From contig JAJPYE010000041.1 of assembly GCA_021205095.1 (NCBI GenBank), positions 1-64,000 of the forward strand: a stretch of 64,000 bases of DNA, given 5' to 3'. Under the pieces are notes generated by a model. It was given only the letters and a program-made list of their open reading frames with translations. It did no database searches and was not told where the DNA came from. Below are positions 49,579 through 62,545 of the stretch, piece after piece. Position 1 is the stretch's first letter; every line of letters starts with the position of its first letter. Source of the DNA: Oscillospiraceae bacterium (GTDB lineage Bacteria > Bacillota > Clostridia > Oscillospirales > Oscillospiraceae). Both the position numbers and the translations under genes were made by a program.

Positions 49579-51947
49579 TAGCCTGCCTCCTCCGATTTTG
49601 CCGTCTTTGTCGTCTTGGCCTTGGAAGCAGCGGTCTTCCTCGTGGAAGTGGATTTAGAGGAGGTTTTTTTTGCGGCGTTGGTTTTGCTGGCTGTCGTCTT
49701 TTTGGCCGTGGCTGTCTTCGCTGTGGATTTTTTCGCAGGACTTGCCTTCTTTTCCGGCTTTTCCTCCTCCACAGCCGCCGTCTCGCTCCCTTCCGCGTTT
49801 TCTCCGGCGGTCTCTGCGGTTTTTTTGGCGCGATAGCGATAGCCTCGCTTTTCCTCCGGCAGGAAGTTTTCACATTCCTCGTTGATGCAGAAGGGCTTGC
49901 GCTGGCCCTTGCCGGAGAGCTTGAACATGGTCTTGCCGCAGGAGGGGCAGGTCTCCGCCGTGGGAACGTCCCAGGTCATAAAGCCGCAGGCGGCGCCCTT
50001 TTCACAGGCATAATAGGGATAGCCCTTTTTGGACGTGCGTTTCAGGATGCGGGAGCCGCATTTGGGGCATTTTCCCGGCATTTCCACCACTACGGGCATG
50101 GTAAAGCTGCAGTCGGGATAGCCCGGACAGGCCAGAAACCGGCCAAACCGGCTTTTTTTATACACAAGATTCTTGCCGCATTTAGGGCAGACCTCCGAGG
50201 AGACCTCGTCCGGCACCTTAAGATGAATGCCCTCCAGAGCGGTCTCCGCGTTTTCCAGCTCCTGAGAGAAGCCGTCGTAAAACTCGTGAAGAACCTGCTT
50301 CCAGTTCTCCTTACCATCCTCAACCTTATCCAGAGATTCCTCCATCCGGGCGGTGAACTGCACATCCACCACATCGGGGAATCGTTCCTCCATAAGCTGG
50401 GTAACAGTCTCCCCAAGAGGCGTGGGCCGGAGATATTTGCCCTCCTTGACCACATATTCCCTGGCGGTAATGGTGGAAATAGTGGGCGCATAGGTGCTGG
50501 GGCGACCAATACCCTTTTCCTCCATGGCGCGAATTAAGGTGGCCTCTGTGTAGCGAGGAGGGGGATTTGTGAAGTGCTGCTCTTTTTCCAGCTTGGCGGG
50601 CGTTACGGTCTGTCCCTCCTCCAGGTTGGGGAGAGGTTTTTTCCCGGCTGCTTCCGCCTCTTCCTCATCCTTGTTTTCTTCATAAACGGCGGTGTAGCCG
50701 GGGAAAGAGAGCCGGGAATAGGAGGCGCGGAACACATAGCCCTCGCAGGCGGCGTCCACGGAAATGTTGTCATAGACGGCGTTTGCCATCTGACAGGCGG
50801 TAAACCGCCCCCATATCAGGCGATACAGTCGATATTGGTCGCCGGTCAGACTGCTCCGCACCCGATCCGGGGAGAGACTGGGAATACTGGGCCGAATGGC
50901 CTCGTGAGCATCCTGAGCGTTGCTGCCGGTTTTGTAATGGCGGGGCTTGCCGTAATAATATTCCTCTCCATAGCGGCCACGAATAAAGTCCGCCGCCGCG
51001 GAAAGGGCGTCCTCCGAAAGGCGCAGGGAGTCGGTACGCATATATGTGATAAGACCGACGGTGCCTTCGCCCTCGATGTCCACGCCTTCGTAAAGCTGCT
51101 GGGCGATGCTCATGGTGCGGCGGGGGGTCATGCCAAGGCGGCGGGAGGCCTCCTGCTGGAGCGTGGAAGTGATGAATGGGGGAGCGGGGCTGCGCTGCTT
51201 TTTCCCGTGCTTCACGTTGACGACCGTGAAGGGCTTTCCCTCTACCGCCTTAACGACAGCTTCCGTCTCCGCTTCGCTGTGAAGCTCCATTTTCTTTTTT
51301 TCCGTGCCGTGGAACTGGGCGCGGAACGCCTCGCCCTTATCCGTGGCGAGCTGTGCAAAAATATACCAGTATTCCACCGGCTTGAAATCCCGTATTTCCC
51401 GCTCCCGATCCAGCACCATGCGGGTGGCCACCGACTGAACCCGCCCAGCGGAAAGACCTTTGCGAACCTTCCGCCACAGCAGGGGACTGAGCTTATAGCC
51501 CACCAGCCGGTCCAAAATGCGCCGGGCCTGCTGCGCGTCCACCAGATCCTGGTCGATGTCTCTGGGGGTTGCAATACCCTCCCGCACCACGTTTTTTGTT
51601 ATCTCGTTAAACGTGACCCGGCGGGCCTTCTCATCCGGCAGATCCAAAAGCTCCTTCAGATGCCATGAGATCGCCTCTCCCTCGCGGTCAGGGTCGGTTG
51701 CAAGATACACAGTCTGCGCCTTTTTTGCGCGGGTCTGTAAATCCTCGATTACATCCTCCCGGCCCTTCACAGGTCGGTAGTCCGGCTGAAAGTCATGTTC
51801 CACATCTACGCCAAGGGTGCTTTTGGGCAGATCGCGAAGATGGCCCATGGAGGCCACTACTTTATAGCCGGGTCCCAAATATTTTTCAATCGTTCTCGCC
51901 TTTGCCGGGGATTCCACGATGACGAGATCGGTTTTCGTTTTTGCCAT
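49578..51947 (-). CDS. topA: DNA topoisomerase I with a lysine-rich C-terminal tail
   Basis: This 789-residue type IA topoisomerase relaxes negative supercoils. TOPRIM is at the N-terminus (LVIVESPAKARTIEKYLG), and the active tyrosine lies in LITYMRTDSLRLSE near residue 302. Three C4-type zinc fingers follow at about 600-720 (CPKCGKNLVYKK, CPKCGSRILKR, CPSCGKTMFKL). The last 55 or so residues are a Lys/Ala/Thr/Ser-rich, histone H1-like tail. Such tails bind DNA and raise processivity in some actinobacterial enzymes. It follows dprA and is coupled to trmFO. Confidence 0.96.
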   Translation of the reverse strand: MAKTKTDLVIVESPAKARTIEKYLGPGYKVVASMGHLRDLPKSTLGVDVEHDFQPDYRPVKGREDVIEDLQTRAKKAQTVYLATDPDREGEAISWHLKELLDLPDEKARRVTFNEITKNVVREGIATPRDIDQDLVDAQQARRILDRLVGYKLSPLLWRKVRKGLSAGRVQSVATRMVLDREREIRDFKPVEYWYIFAQLATDKGEAFRAQFHGTEKKKMELHSEAETEAVVKAVEGKPFTVVNVKHGKKQRSPAPPFITSTLQQEASRRLGMTPRRTMSIAQQLYEGVDIEGEGTVGLITYMRTDSLRLSEDALSAAADFIRGRYGEEYYYGKPRHYKTGSNAQDAHEAIRPSIPSLSPDRVRSSLTGDQYRLYRLIWGRFTACQMANAVYDNISVDAACEGYVFRASYSRLSFPGYTAVYEENKDEEEAEAAGKKPLPNLEEGQTVTPAKLEKEQHFTNPPPRYTEATLIRAMEEKGIGRPSTYAPTISTITAREYVVKEGKYLRPTPLGETVTQLMEERFPDVVDVQFTARMEESLDKVEDGKENWKQVLHEFYDGFSQELENAETALEGIHLKVPDEVSSEVCPKCGKNLVYKKSRFGRFLACPGYPDCSFTMPVVVEMPGKCPKCGSRILKRTSKKGYPYYACEKGAACGFMTWDVPTAETCPSCGKTMFKLSGKGQRKPFCINEECENFLPEEKRGYRYRAKKTAETAGENAEGSETAAVEEEKPEKKASPAKKSTAKTATAKKTTASKTNAAKKTSSKSTSTRKTAASKAKTTKTAKSEEAG

Positions 51948-51976
51948 ATTTTTGGTTCCTCACTCAATATTGCTTA

Positions 51977-53143
51977 TCATTTCCGGCCTGTCATATCCTT
52001 GCGGGTATAGCGCTTGCCGGTGCTGCGGACGATAAAGCCTGTAATCTCCAGCATGGTCAGGGCCGCCAGCGCCTCCGGCGCGGGAAGGCTTGTGGCCTGA
52101 ATAATCTCATCGGCGTGCATGTCGGGGTGGGTCATTGCCGTGAGTATGTCACGCTGGGCCGTGGGCAGCATTTCCATTTCGTCCGTGAGGTCAATATAAA
52201 CTATGTCCTCCGGCTTGTCAATCTCTTTTTTAATAGGTATGGGGGAAACGGGCTGGGAAAACAGCTCTCTTCGGCCCTCATAAGCCGCCAAAACGTCCGC
52301 GCCGCAGGTGGCGACCGCCGCGCCCTGGGCCAAAAGATCGTTGCATCCAGCGCATAACGTTGCATCCGCGTTACCGGGAACGGCAAACAGATCCCGGTTC
52401 TGATCCAGCGCGTGCTGCACTGTGGTGCGGGTGCCGCTGTGGACAGGGGCCTCCACCACTACAACGCCCAGGCTCAAACCAGTTATAATGCGGTTTCGCG
52501 CCACAAAATCCGCCGGATAGGTTCTCATTCCCGGCGGGTACTCGCTTATCAGAGCGCCCCGCGTGCGCAGCTCATCGAAAAGCCATTTATTCTGCCGGGG
52601 ATAAACCTGATCCACCGCCGTTCCCAAAACGCCTACCGGCGCGCCGCCTGCCTCCAGCGCACCCTGGATGGCCGCGCCGTCGCAGCCGAGAGCCAGGCCG
52701 GAAACAATGACGCCGCCCCCGGCGGCGATCTCCCGGCCCATTTTCGTCGCCATGCGTATGCCGTAGGCCGTGGCCTTTCGAGTTCCCACGATGGCGATCA
52801 GGGGCAGCTCGTCCACGGCGGGCATTTGCCCAATGACATACAGTACTACGGGCGGATCGGCTATCTGCCGGAGCCGGTCGGGATAATCCGCATCCTGAAG
52901 CGTCAAAATGGAGATGTTTTTCTCTCCGCACCGGCCTATGGTCTGGGAGGCGTTTTCCAGACTTTTGTCCGCCAGCCGCTCCGCTTCGGAGGGACGTATC
53001 AGCGTGCAGGCGGACTGCATTTCATCCTTTGTGGCGAAAAACAGCTTGTCCGGCCCGCCCATGGCCTGTACCAGATGGTATTTTACCAGAGGGCGCACTC
53101 CGTTTATGCAGGACAGCCATATCCAATATTTCAGTCTAGCCAT
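51977..53143 (-). CDS. dprA: DNA-processing protein DprA
   Basis: This 388-residue protein loads RecA onto single-stranded DNA during transformation. The Rossmann-like core includes IVGTRKATAYGIRMATKMGREIAAGGG and VVVVEAPVHSGTRTTVQHALD, and the C-terminus has a winged-helix domain (HPDMHADEIIQATSLPAPEALAALTMLEI). ATG 53143 (MARLKYWIWLS) is the likely start and overlaps the upstream methyltransferase gene by 13 bases. An in-frame start at 53239 would give an unlikely basic extension. Confidence 0.95.
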   Translation of the reverse strand: MARLKYWIWLSCINGVRPLVKYHLVQAMGGPDKLFFATKDEMQSACTLIRPSEAERLADKSLENASQTIGRCGEKNISILTLQDADYPDRLRQIADPPVVLYVIGQMPAVDELPLIAIVGTRKATAYGIRMATKMGREIAAGGGVIVSGLALGCDGAAIQGALEAGGAPVGVLGTAVDQVYPRQNKWLFDELRTRGALISEYPPGMRTYPADFVARNRIITGLSLGVVVVEAPVHSGTRTTVQHALDQNRDLFAVPGNADATLCAGCNDLLAQGAAVATCGADVLAAYEGRRELFSQPVSPIPIKKEIDKPEDIVYIDLTDEMEMLPTAQRDILTAMTHPDMHADEIIQATSLPAPEALAALTMLEITGFIVRSTGKRYTRKDMTGRK

Positions 53144-53868
53144 GTCCGCGTCATCTCCCACATTGCGATCGAGGCGGCCACCGCCGCGTTCAGCGATTCG
53201 GCGCTGGGGCGCATCGGTATAATCGTCTGCCCCCGGCACAGGGCCAGAAGCTCTGAGGACAGTCCTTTTCCCTCGTTCCCCACCGCTATGGCCAGCGGGG
53301 CGGGAGGGAGCTGCCGGATGTCCACCGCTTCCGAAGACAGGGCGGCCCCGTACAGCGGCAAATCACCCAGCAATTCTTCCAGACCTGAAACCGAGGTTTT
53401 TACCACCGGCTGGCGGAATATGGCCCCCATGGTGGCCCGGACGGTTTTGGGGTTATAGGGGTCAGCGCAGGCCCCGCACAGCGCCACCAGGTCGATTCCA
53501 AAGGCGTCCGCCGTCCGCAGCACCGTCCCTACGTTTCCGGGATCCTGGACGTTTTCCAGCACCATGACCCGCCGCAGCGTCTCCGGCGGCGGCAGGGGTC
53601 GCATCCGCACGGAAAACACCGGCCCGGTACTGTTTTGCAGGGGGGACACCGCCCTTAAAAGTTCTGGCGTAACGGTTCGGCAGGGCAGACCGAGCAGTTC
53701 CTCCAGCGCCAGAACACAGGTGATTTCCGCCCCGGAAACCGACGCTTCCCGAAGCATGGTCTCGCCTGCACATAGGTATTCCCCCGACTCCAGACGGGCT
53801 TTGCCGTCGGAGCCGAGGGAGATAAAGCGTTTTATCAGCTCATTCTGCCGGGAACGTATGGCTTCCAT
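53131..53868 (-). CDS. TrmH/SpoU-family RNA 2'-O-methyltransferase
   Basis: This 245-residue SPOUT-class enzyme has the three motifs: LENVQDPGNVGTVLRTADAFG, LAIAVGNEGKGLSSELLAL and IPMRPSAESLNAAVAASIAMWEM. The first 85 residues form an N-terminal substrate-binding domain like that of RlmB-type proteins. It probably 2'-O-methylates rRNA, but the exact nucleotide is not determined by sequence. It begins the dprA-topA-trmFO block behind promoter 53943-53971. Confidence 0.9.
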   Translation of the reverse strand: MEAIRSRQNELIKRFISLGSDGKARLESGEYLCAGETMLREASVSGAEITCVLALEELLGLPCRTVTPELLRAVSPLQNSTGPVFSVRMRPLPPPETLRRVMVLENVQDPGNVGTVLRTADAFGIDLVALCGACADPYNPKTVRATMGAIFRQPVVKTSVSGLEELLGDLPLYGAALSSEAVDIRQLPPAPLAIAVGNEGKGLSSELLALCRGQTIIPMRPSAESLNAAVAASIAMWEMTRTWLD

Positions 53869-53942
53869 CGCCCCTCCTTCGGCGTCGCAGGGAAAGCGCG
53901 TTTCTCCTGCTGGCCGTTGTTCTTCCTGTAAAATTTACCAAC

Positions 53943-53971
53943 ATTATAATCGTGCGGGAAGCATTTTTCAA
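53943..53971 (-). promoter_or_regulatory. Promoter of the methyltransferase-dprA-topA block
   Basis: TTGAAA (53966-53971) and TATAAT (53943-53948) on the minus strand are spaced by 17 bases. The surrounding 53869-54065 region carries no gene. Confidence 0.7.
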
Positions 53972-54065
53972 GACCTATTATCTCATTCTTGCCGGTTTAA
54001 GGAGAGCTTCATCTTAACAAGACGGGCTGTGCGCGGGAAGATTCCAATTTTATTGAGGGATTGCG

Positions 54066-54956
54066 TTATACCGCAATAAGCCCGTGACAGGCGAGGCAGG
54101 CGCGCAACCTTGCGCTGTTGGCCTCGCCCATGGGGACGAGGGGAAGGCGCATATCCGCCTTGCAGCGGCCCAGACAGGCCAGAGCGGTCTTGACGGGGAT
54201 AGGGTTCACCTCCCAGAACAAGGCGGTGAACAAATCCATATATTCCTCGTTCAGCGCGGCGGCGGCCTGATAGTCTCCGACAAGGCACAAACGGCACAGG
54301 CGGGAGACTACCTCTGGCACAAGATTTGACGCCACGGAGACCACGCCCCTGGCTCCCAGGGCCATCATGGCCACCGTGTCGCTGTCGTTGCCGCTCCAAA
54401 ATGTCAGCTTATCGTCGCAAAGGGCCTTTGTCCGGGCAAATGCACCGATGTTGCCAGACGCCTCTTTGACGCCGTTTATATTTGGATGCTCGGCCAGAAT
54501 GGCATAGGTCTCCGGCGCGATACCTACCCCGGTGCGGGTGGGAACGTTATAGACGATGACCGGCAGCGCCGATCGGTCGGCTACATAGGTAAAGTGACGC
54601 ACAAGACCAGCCTGGGTGGTTTTGTTGTAGTAAGGCGTGACCATCAGAAGACCGTCGGCTCCCGCCTCCGCCGCCATATGCGCGAGCTCCAGGGCTGCGG
54701 CGGTGTCGTTGGAGCCGATGCCTGCGATGATTTTCATGCGCCCGCCGCTGTGTCGCACAGCGAAGCGATACAGCTCTTCATGCTCCTGGGACGAGAGAGT
54801 GGCCCCCTCGCCTGTGGTGCCGCATATGATAAGCGCGTCCGTGCCTCCGGCGTATTGCAGCTCGATGAGATGAGCCAGGGCAGGGAGGTCAATCTCGCCG
54901 CCGTCCATAGGCGTGACAAGAGCAGTGCCGGAGCCGGTAAACAGGGGTGTTTTCAA
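54066..54956 (-). CDS. dapA: 4-hydroxy-tetrahydrodipicolinate synthase
   Basis: This 296-residue TIM-barrel lyase makes the first committed lysine/diaminopimelate intermediate from pyruvate and aspartate semialdehyde. It carries GTTGEGATLSSQEHEELY, the VYNVPTRTGVG loop and the Schiff-base lysine in NGVKEASGN. The start is TTG 54956, 6 bases after AGGAGG; other in-frame starts lie inside the upstream hairpin. It follows asd, which provides its substrate, so the two form a small pathway operon. Confidence 0.95.
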   Translation of the reverse strand: MKTPLFTGSGTALVTPMDGGEIDLPALAHLIELQYAGGTDALIICGTTGEGATLSSQEHEELYRFAVRHSGGRMKIIAGIGSNDTAAALELAHMAAEAGADGLLMVTPYYNKTTQAGLVRHFTYVADRSALPVIVYNVPTRTGVGIAPETYAILAEHPNINGVKEASGNIGAFARTKALCDDKLTFWSGNDSDTVAMMALGARGVVSVASNLVPEVVSRLCRLCLVGDYQAAAALNEEYMDLFTALFWEVNPIPVKTALACLGRCKADMRLPLVPMGEANSARLRACLACHGLIAV

Positions 54957-54983
54957 AATAATCCTCCTAATAAGAAATAGAAA

Positions 54984-55010
54984 ATGCCGCAGGCGATCAG
55001 CCCACGGCAT
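54984..55010. terminator. Hairpin between asd and dapA
   Basis: An 11-bp stem with two wobble pairs (ATGCCG/CGGCAT at the base, GGC/GCC inside) is followed on the minus strand by TTTTC. It may partly end transcription after asd, with dapA reached by read-through. Confidence 0.5.
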
Positions 55011-55040
55011 CTTTTGTGATTGAATATGGTCAGCAGGAGG

Positions 55041-56126
55041 TCAGCGGTCTAGCCATCCTTCCGCGCAGAGAAGCTCAGCAAGCAGAACCGCGCCGCCTGC
55101 GGCACCCCGCAGGGTGTTGTGGCTCAGGCAGACGAATTTATAGTCATACTGGGTGTCCGGGCGCAGGCGGCCAATGCTGACGGCCATGCCGCCCTCCAGA
55201 TTGCGGTCGAGTTTAGTCTGGGGCCGGTTGTCCTCCTCAAAGTAATGCAGAAACTGCTTCGGCGCGGAAGGCAGGCCAAGCTCCTGGGGCTTGCCCTGGT
55301 ACGAAGCCCAGCGGGCCAGAATCTCCTCCCTGGAGGGCTTCTTGGCAAAACGGGCGAACACAGCCGCCATATGACCGTTGCTGCACGGCACGCGCAGACA
55401 CTGGGCCGTGATGGAGGGGCCGTCCGCATTCACGATCTGGCCGTTTTCAATATGACCCCACAGCTTCATCGGCTCCTGCTCGGACTTCTCCTCCTCGCCG
55501 CCGATGTAGGGGATGACGTTGTCCACCATCTCCGGCCAGGTCTCAAAGGTCTTGCCCGCGCCGGAAATTGCCTGATAGGTGCAGACCAGCGCCTCCGTCA
55601 GACCAAATTCGTCCTTCAGAGGGTGGAGGGCCGGAACGTAGCTTTGCAGACTGCAGTTGGATTTTACGGCGATGAAGCCCCGCTTCGTTCCCAAACGCTT
55701 GCGCTGGGCGGGAATAATGTCCAGATGACCGGGGTTGATCTCCGGCACCACCATGGGCACGTCCGGCGTCCAGCGGTGGGCGCTGTTGTTGGAGACCACG
55801 GGACATTCCAGCTTTGCATACGCCTCCTCCAGCGCTTTTATCTCATCCTTCTGCATATCCACGGCGGAAAAAACGAAATCCACCTGAGATGCGATCGCTT
55901 CTTTATCGTCTGTGGCGCTTTGTACCACAATGCTCTTGGCCTTTTCCGGCATGGGTACCTCCAGCGCCCAACGGTTCCCGGCGGCCTCTTCATAGGCCTT
56001 GCCGGCGCTGCGGCTGCTGGCGGCGATGGCGGTCAGCTCAAACCAGGGATGCTCTGCCAGCAGCGATACGAATCGCTGTCCTACCATGCCTGTTCCGCCG
56101 ATGACGCCCACTTTGAGTTTGTTCAT
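55041..56126 (-). CDS. asd: Aspartate-semialdehyde dehydrogenase
   Basis: This 361-residue NADP enzyme makes aspartate semialdehyde, the branch point to lysine, threonine and methionine. It has the loop VGVIGGTGMVGQRFVSLLAEHP, the catalytic cysteine in FIAVKSNCSLQSYVPAL and the segment GAGKTFETWPEMVDNVIPYI. The longer Asd subtype is found in yeast and several bacteria. ATG 56126 is chosen because AGGAGG lies 8 bases upstream; the frame is open further up, to 56381. It is divergent from the SpoIID-like gene, with promoters in between. Confidence 0.95.
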   Translation of the reverse strand: MNKLKVGVIGGTGMVGQRFVSLLAEHPWFELTAIAASSRSAGKAYEEAAGNRWALEVPMPEKAKSIVVQSATDDKEAIASQVDFVFSAVDMQKDEIKALEEAYAKLECPVVSNNSAHRWTPDVPMVVPEINPGHLDIIPAQRKRLGTKRGFIAVKSNCSLQSYVPALHPLKDEFGLTEALVCTYQAISGAGKTFETWPEMVDNVIPYIGGEEEKSEQEPMKLWGHIENGQIVNADGPSITAQCLRVPCSNGHMAAVFARFAKKPSREEILARWASYQGKPQELGLPSAPKQFLHYFEEDNRPQTKLDRNLEGGMAVSIGRLRPDTQYDYKFVCLSHNTLRGAAGGAVLLAELLCAEGWLDR

Positions 56127-56212
56127 TTCCTTGACCTCCTGATATAGTCTATGCCTTTGCGCTAAGATTGTGAGGTGTCCTTGCACAAAAGTCATTTGTC
56201 CGTGCGTGGTGT

Positions 56213-56241
56213 ATCTTACCACGTTTATCCCCTGGATGCAA
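56213..56241 (-). promoter_or_regulatory. Possible asd promoter
   Basis: TTGCAT (56236-56241) and TAAGAT (56213-56218) on the minus strand are spaced by 17 bases. No lysine riboswitch is recognised in the 56127-56212 leader. Confidence 0.45.
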
Positions 56242-56277
56242 GAGTTTTTTTGTGTACGCGCCGTCTTTTTCTCTGGA

Positions 56278-56306
56278 TTGACATAATTTCCGTCCGGCAT
56301 TATAAT
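56278..56306 (+). promoter_or_regulatory. Promoter of the SLH/SpoIID gene
   Basis: TTGACA (56278-56283) and TATAAT (56301-56306) on the plus strand are spaced by 17 bases, the best-looking promoter in the window. Transcription would begin near 56313. Confidence 0.85.
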
Positions 56307-56360
56307 AAGCGAAGAAACTTTTGACCACCAAAACATCCAGATAGAGACGGAGGAACACCT

Positions 56361-58487
56361 ATGACGGAGGGGCGAGAGCATATCTTATTGAGTGTTTTGG
56401 GAATTTTGCTGGCGCTTGCCATGGGAATGGGACTACTGGTTCCGGCCATGGCGGCGTCGGTCAGCGATTTTTCCGACGTATCCAGCTCTGCCTGGTACTA
56501 TGACGCTGTGTCCTATGTTACGGAAAAGGGGCTTTTTCAAGGCACCACAAGCTCCACCTTCACGCCCGGCGGCAGCATGACCAGGGCCATGTTCATCACG
56601 GTTTTAGGCCGCTATGCCGGGGTGAACGCAGACGCATGGTGCGCTGCTACCATAACCGGCTCCGGGGTGAATCTCCGCAGCGGGCCGGGAACGTCATACA
56701 GCGCCGTCACCACGCTGAGCAAGGGAGCGACCGTTACCATCGTGGGACAGTCAGGGGACTGGTATCAGGTCTCCACAGGTACCTATACTGGCTATGTCAG
56801 GAGCGACTATATCCAGGCCAGCTATCACGTCTTTTCCGATGTGGACTACAGCCAATATTATGCGGGCTACGCCGTCTGGGCCTATGAAAAGGGCATTGTC
56901 ACCGGCCTTGGCTCCTCGGATATTTTTGCGCCCGGCAACCTCATTACCCGCGAGCAGATGTGCGCCATGCTGAACCGCTATATCGAAGCATTCGGACTGT
57001 CTCTGGAAAAATCGTCGGATACAACGACCTTCACGGATGACGGCTCTATCAGCTCCTGGGCTTATTCGGACGTATACGCCATGCAGCAGTACGGCATCAT
57101 CCAGGGCCGCACCAGCGGCAGCTTCAGTCCCCAGGATGCGGCTTCCAGGGCGGAGGCGGCGGCCATTTTCCAGCGTCTGGCGGAGGCGGTGGGTAGCACC
57201 CAGAGCGCCACCGCTTCGGATTCGGAAACCACTGCACCCGCTGCTACCACCTCGCCTGATAGCGTGACGGACACGCCGGCTACCTTCCTGAGCAGCACTG
57301 TGTCCGTTCCGGCCCAAACGATTCGGGTGGGGCTTTTCGTCAGTACAAAATATTATGACACCAGCGCCTCCACCGTCACCCTGCAAAACAGCGGCGGCTT
57401 TACATATGGGACGATGTCCAACCGAACCTATACGCAAAGCGGAACCATTAACAGCAGCACTGTCACCGTGACTACGGACGGCAGCACCTTTACCCTGAAG
57501 GATGGCAGTGGAAACAGCTATACCTTCTCCGACGCCTTTGCAATCCGGCCTGCGGATACCGGCACTGTCACCTGCGTGAACAGCGAATATCGCTATTACG
57601 GTGCTTTTGAGTTCCGCCAGGCCTACTACAGCAGCGGTAAGATCACCCTGATAAACTATGTGGACGTAGAGGACTATGTGAAGGGCGTGATACCCTACGA
57701 GGTTTCCAACACCTGGCCCAGCGAGACGCTAAAGGCCATGGCTGTGGCTGTGCGCAGCATGGTGATGACCTGCGACTGGTCGGCCTATTCCCAATACGGC
57801 TTCGACGTGATATGCGACTATGGCAGCGCCCTGTATCGGGGCCGGGCCATTACCTATTCGGAAAGCTATTTTTCCGCTACCGATGCGGCGACGGACGCCA
57901 CGAAGGGCGTATATCTGACCTATAACGGATCTATCTGTTCCTGCGCCTTCTTCTCCTCTGACGGCGGGGCCACGGAGGATGCGGCCCATGTGTGGGGCGG
58001 CACTGTCGCCTATCTCACAGGCAAGCTGGATCCCTATGAGGCGGCGGCCAAGAGTCTGATTTCAAATTATACCTATACCCTTACCGTGTCCAGGACGGGT
58101 TCTGCCATGTCCTCCCTGGCCTCCAAGCTGGGCCTTGGTACCATCGCCGCCGACGGTATCACTGTAAACACCTATTCGGCCACGGGCAATGTGGAGAGCA
58201 TTACAGTTAAGGATGTGAACGGCAACACTGCCACCGTGTCCCAAAGCTCGTCGTTCAGCCGATGGGATTTTCTCAGCGCCTTTGGCTTTACGGCCTATTC
58301 CTACCGCTACAGCGTTACCTATGACGCAAGCACTGACAGCTTCACCTGCACCCGTTATGGCTACGGACATAATGTGGGCATGAGTCAGTGGGGGGCCTAT
58401 GCTATGGCCCAATATTACGGCAAGGACTATCAGGACATTTTGGGCTTTTATTACACGGGTACAAATCTGCAATACGGAGCATATTGA
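56361..58487 (+). CDS. Secreted SLH - SH3 - SLH - SLH - SpoIID surface protein
   Basis: This 708-residue exported protein has a signal-like N-terminus ([22 protein letters not shown]). SLH-like repeat 1 follows at about 33-90, a bacterial SH3 domain at about 97-152 ([19 protein letters not shown]), and SLH repeats 2 and 3 at about 155-275. A linker and a SpoIID/LytB catalytic-type domain (about 430-700) complete it, with [21 protein letters not shown] and [17 protein letters not shown] repeats bind the cell-wall polymer; SpoIID domains are lytic transglycosylases that cleave glycan lacking stem peptides. It is unlikely to be the sporulation SpoIID itself. Cotranscription with queA is likely. 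Confidence 0.88.
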   Translation: MTEGREHILLSVLGILLALAMGMGLLVPAMAASVSDFSDVSSSAWYYDAVSYVTEKGLFQGTTSSTFTPGGSMTRAMFITVLGRYAGVNADAWCAATITGSGVNLRSGPGTSYSAVTTLSKGATVTIVGQSGDWYQVSTGTYTGYVRSDYIQASYHVFSDVDYSQYYAGYAVWAYEKGIVTGLGSSDIFAPGNLITREQMCAMLNRYIEAFGLSLEKSSDTTTFTDDGSISSWAYSDVYAMQQYGIIQGRTSGSFSPQDAASRAEAAAIFQRLAEAVGSTQSATASDSETTAPAATTSPDSVTDTPATFLSSTVSVPAQTIRVGLFVSTKYYDTSASTVTLQNSGGFTYGTMSNRTYTQSGTINSSTVTVTTDGSTFTLKDGSGNSYTFSDAFAIRPADTGTVTCVNSEYRYYGAFEFRQAYYSSGKITLINYVDVEDYVKGVIPYEVSNTWPSETLKAMAVAVRSMVMTCDWSAYSQYGFDVICDYGSALYRGRAITYSESYFSATDAATDATKGVYLTYNGSICSCAFFSSDGGATEDAAHVWGGTVAYLTGKLDPYEAAAKSLISNYTYTLTVSRTGSAMSSLASKLGLGTIAADGITVNTYSATGNVESITVKDVNGNTATVSQSSSFSRWDFLSAFGFTAYSYRYSVTYDASTDSFTCTRYGYGHNVGMSQWGAYAMAQYYGKDYQDILGFYYTGTNLQYGAY

Positions 58488-58489
58488 TT

Positions 58490-59533
58490 TTGAAAACATC
58501 GGATTTTATGTATGATCTGCCGGAGGAGCTGATTGCCCAGACGCCGCTGGAGCGGCGGGACGGCTCCCGGCTTCTGGTGCTGGATAAGGACACCGGCGCA
58601 ATCGAACACCGCCATTTCTATGATTTACCGGACTATCTCCGCCCTGGTGACTGCCTGGTGATGAATGATTCCCGCGTTATTCCCGCCCGGCTTTTTGGAA
58701 CCCGCCCCACGGGGGGCGCGGTGGAGGTGTTGTTGTTGCGCGACCTGGGGGATAACTGCTGGGAGTGTCTGACCCGCCCAGGCAAAAAAATGCGCCCCGG
58801 CACCGCCGTTACCTTTGGAGACGGGGAGTTGACCGGCGTTGTGGAATCCGTGGCCGAGGGGGGAAACCGGGTGATTCGGTTTTCCTATCAGGGCATTTTT
58901 CTGGAGATCCTGGATCGTCTGGGCCAGATGCCGCTGCCGCCCTATATTAAGGCCCAGCTTGACGACCCGGAGCGGTATCAGACCGTCTATTCCCGCGAGC
59001 CGGGCAGCGCCGCCGCCCCTACGGCGGGTCTCCATTTCACCCAGGAGCTGCTGGAAAAAATACGGGCCATGGGGGTGCAGGAGTGCTTTGTTACGCTCCA
59101 TGTGGGCCTTGGCACCTTCCGCCCTGTAAAGGTGGAAAATATTGAGGAGCATGAGATGCACTCCGAGCTTTGCACCGTCAGCCAGGAAACGGCGGATATT
59201 ATCAATCGAACCCGCCGCCAGGGGGGACGCGTTATTGCTGTCGGCACTACCTCCTGCCGGACGCTGGAGAGCTTTGCCGCCCTGGACGGCTCCATACAGC
59301 CGGGAAGCCGCTGGACAAATATATTTATCTATCCCGGCTATCAGTTCAAGTGTATAGACGCTCTGGTAACAAATTTCCACCTTCCCGGTTCCACTCTTGT
59401 CATGCTGGTCTCCGCCCTGGCTGGGCGGGAAAATATCTTGGCAGCCTATCGGGAGGCGGTGAACCTGCGATACAGATTCTTTTCGTTTGGGGATGCGATG
59501 TTCATTGGAAGCATGAGCGAGAACGGTGGCTAA
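58490..59533 (+). CDS. queA: S-adenosylmethionine:tRNA ribosyltransferase-isomerase
   Basis: This 347-residue enzyme performs the penultimate step of queuosine synthesis, transferring the ribosyl part of SAM to preQ1 in tRNA. The N-terminus [23 protein letters not shown] and the later [15 protein letters not shown] [11 protein letters not shown] and [14 protein letters not shown] [14 protein letters not shown] fit the family. TTG 58490 is preferred because it restores the conserved K-T-S-D-F start and has GGAG about 10 bases upstream. It lies 2 bases after the SpoIID gene. No tgt is adjacent. Confidence 0.95.
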   Translation: MKTSDFMYDLPEELIAQTPLERRDGSRLLVLDKDTGAIEHRHFYDLPDYLRPGDCLVMNDSRVIPARLFGTRPTGGAVEVLLLRDLGDNCWECLTRPGKKMRPGTAVTFGDGELTGVVESVAEGGNRVIRFSYQGIFLEILDRLGQMPLPPYIKAQLDDPERYQTVYSREPGSAAAPTAGLHFTQELLEKIRAMGVQECFVTLHVGLGTFRPVKVENIEEHEMHSELCTVSQETADIINRTRRQGGRVIAVGTTSCRTLESFAALDGSIQPGSRWTNIFIYPGYQFKCIDALVTNFHLPGSTLVMLVSALAGRENILAAYREAVNLRYRFFSFGDAMFIGSMSENGG

Positions 59534-59542
59534 AAACGACAA

Positions 59543-59578
59543 AATCCTTGTAGTCTTTAATGATTACGGGGATTTTTT
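59543..59578 (+). terminator. queA terminator
   Basis: A stem of about 13 bp with several G-U pairs (59543-59555 with 59562-59574) and a TTTAAT loop ends in TTTTCG. The next 130 bases carry a uvrA promoter and no gene. Confidence 0.65.
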
Positions 59579-59647
59579 CGGTTGTCAATTGTATCAATAT
59601 GGCCCGCTCTTTATCCAGGCCTCGTAATAATTCCTGTTCATTGTTCA

Positions 59648-59676
59648 TTGTTTTTCCTTTCAATAGGGTGTATAAT
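59648..59676 (+). promoter_or_regulatory. uvrA promoter
   Basis: TTGTTT (59648-59653) and TATAAT (59671-59676) are spaced by 17 bases. No LexA/SOS box is recognised. Confidence 0.6.
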
Positions 59677-59710
59677 AATAAACTATTGATTATAGCAGCG
59701 GGGGAGCAGA

Positions 59711-62539
<2,829 letters not shown>

Positions 62540-62545
62540 AGCAGG

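Noticed and set aside
56127..56212. Lysine riboswitch upstream of asd
   Set aside because: The leader is only about 85 bases, too short for the known L-box, and shows no matching fold.
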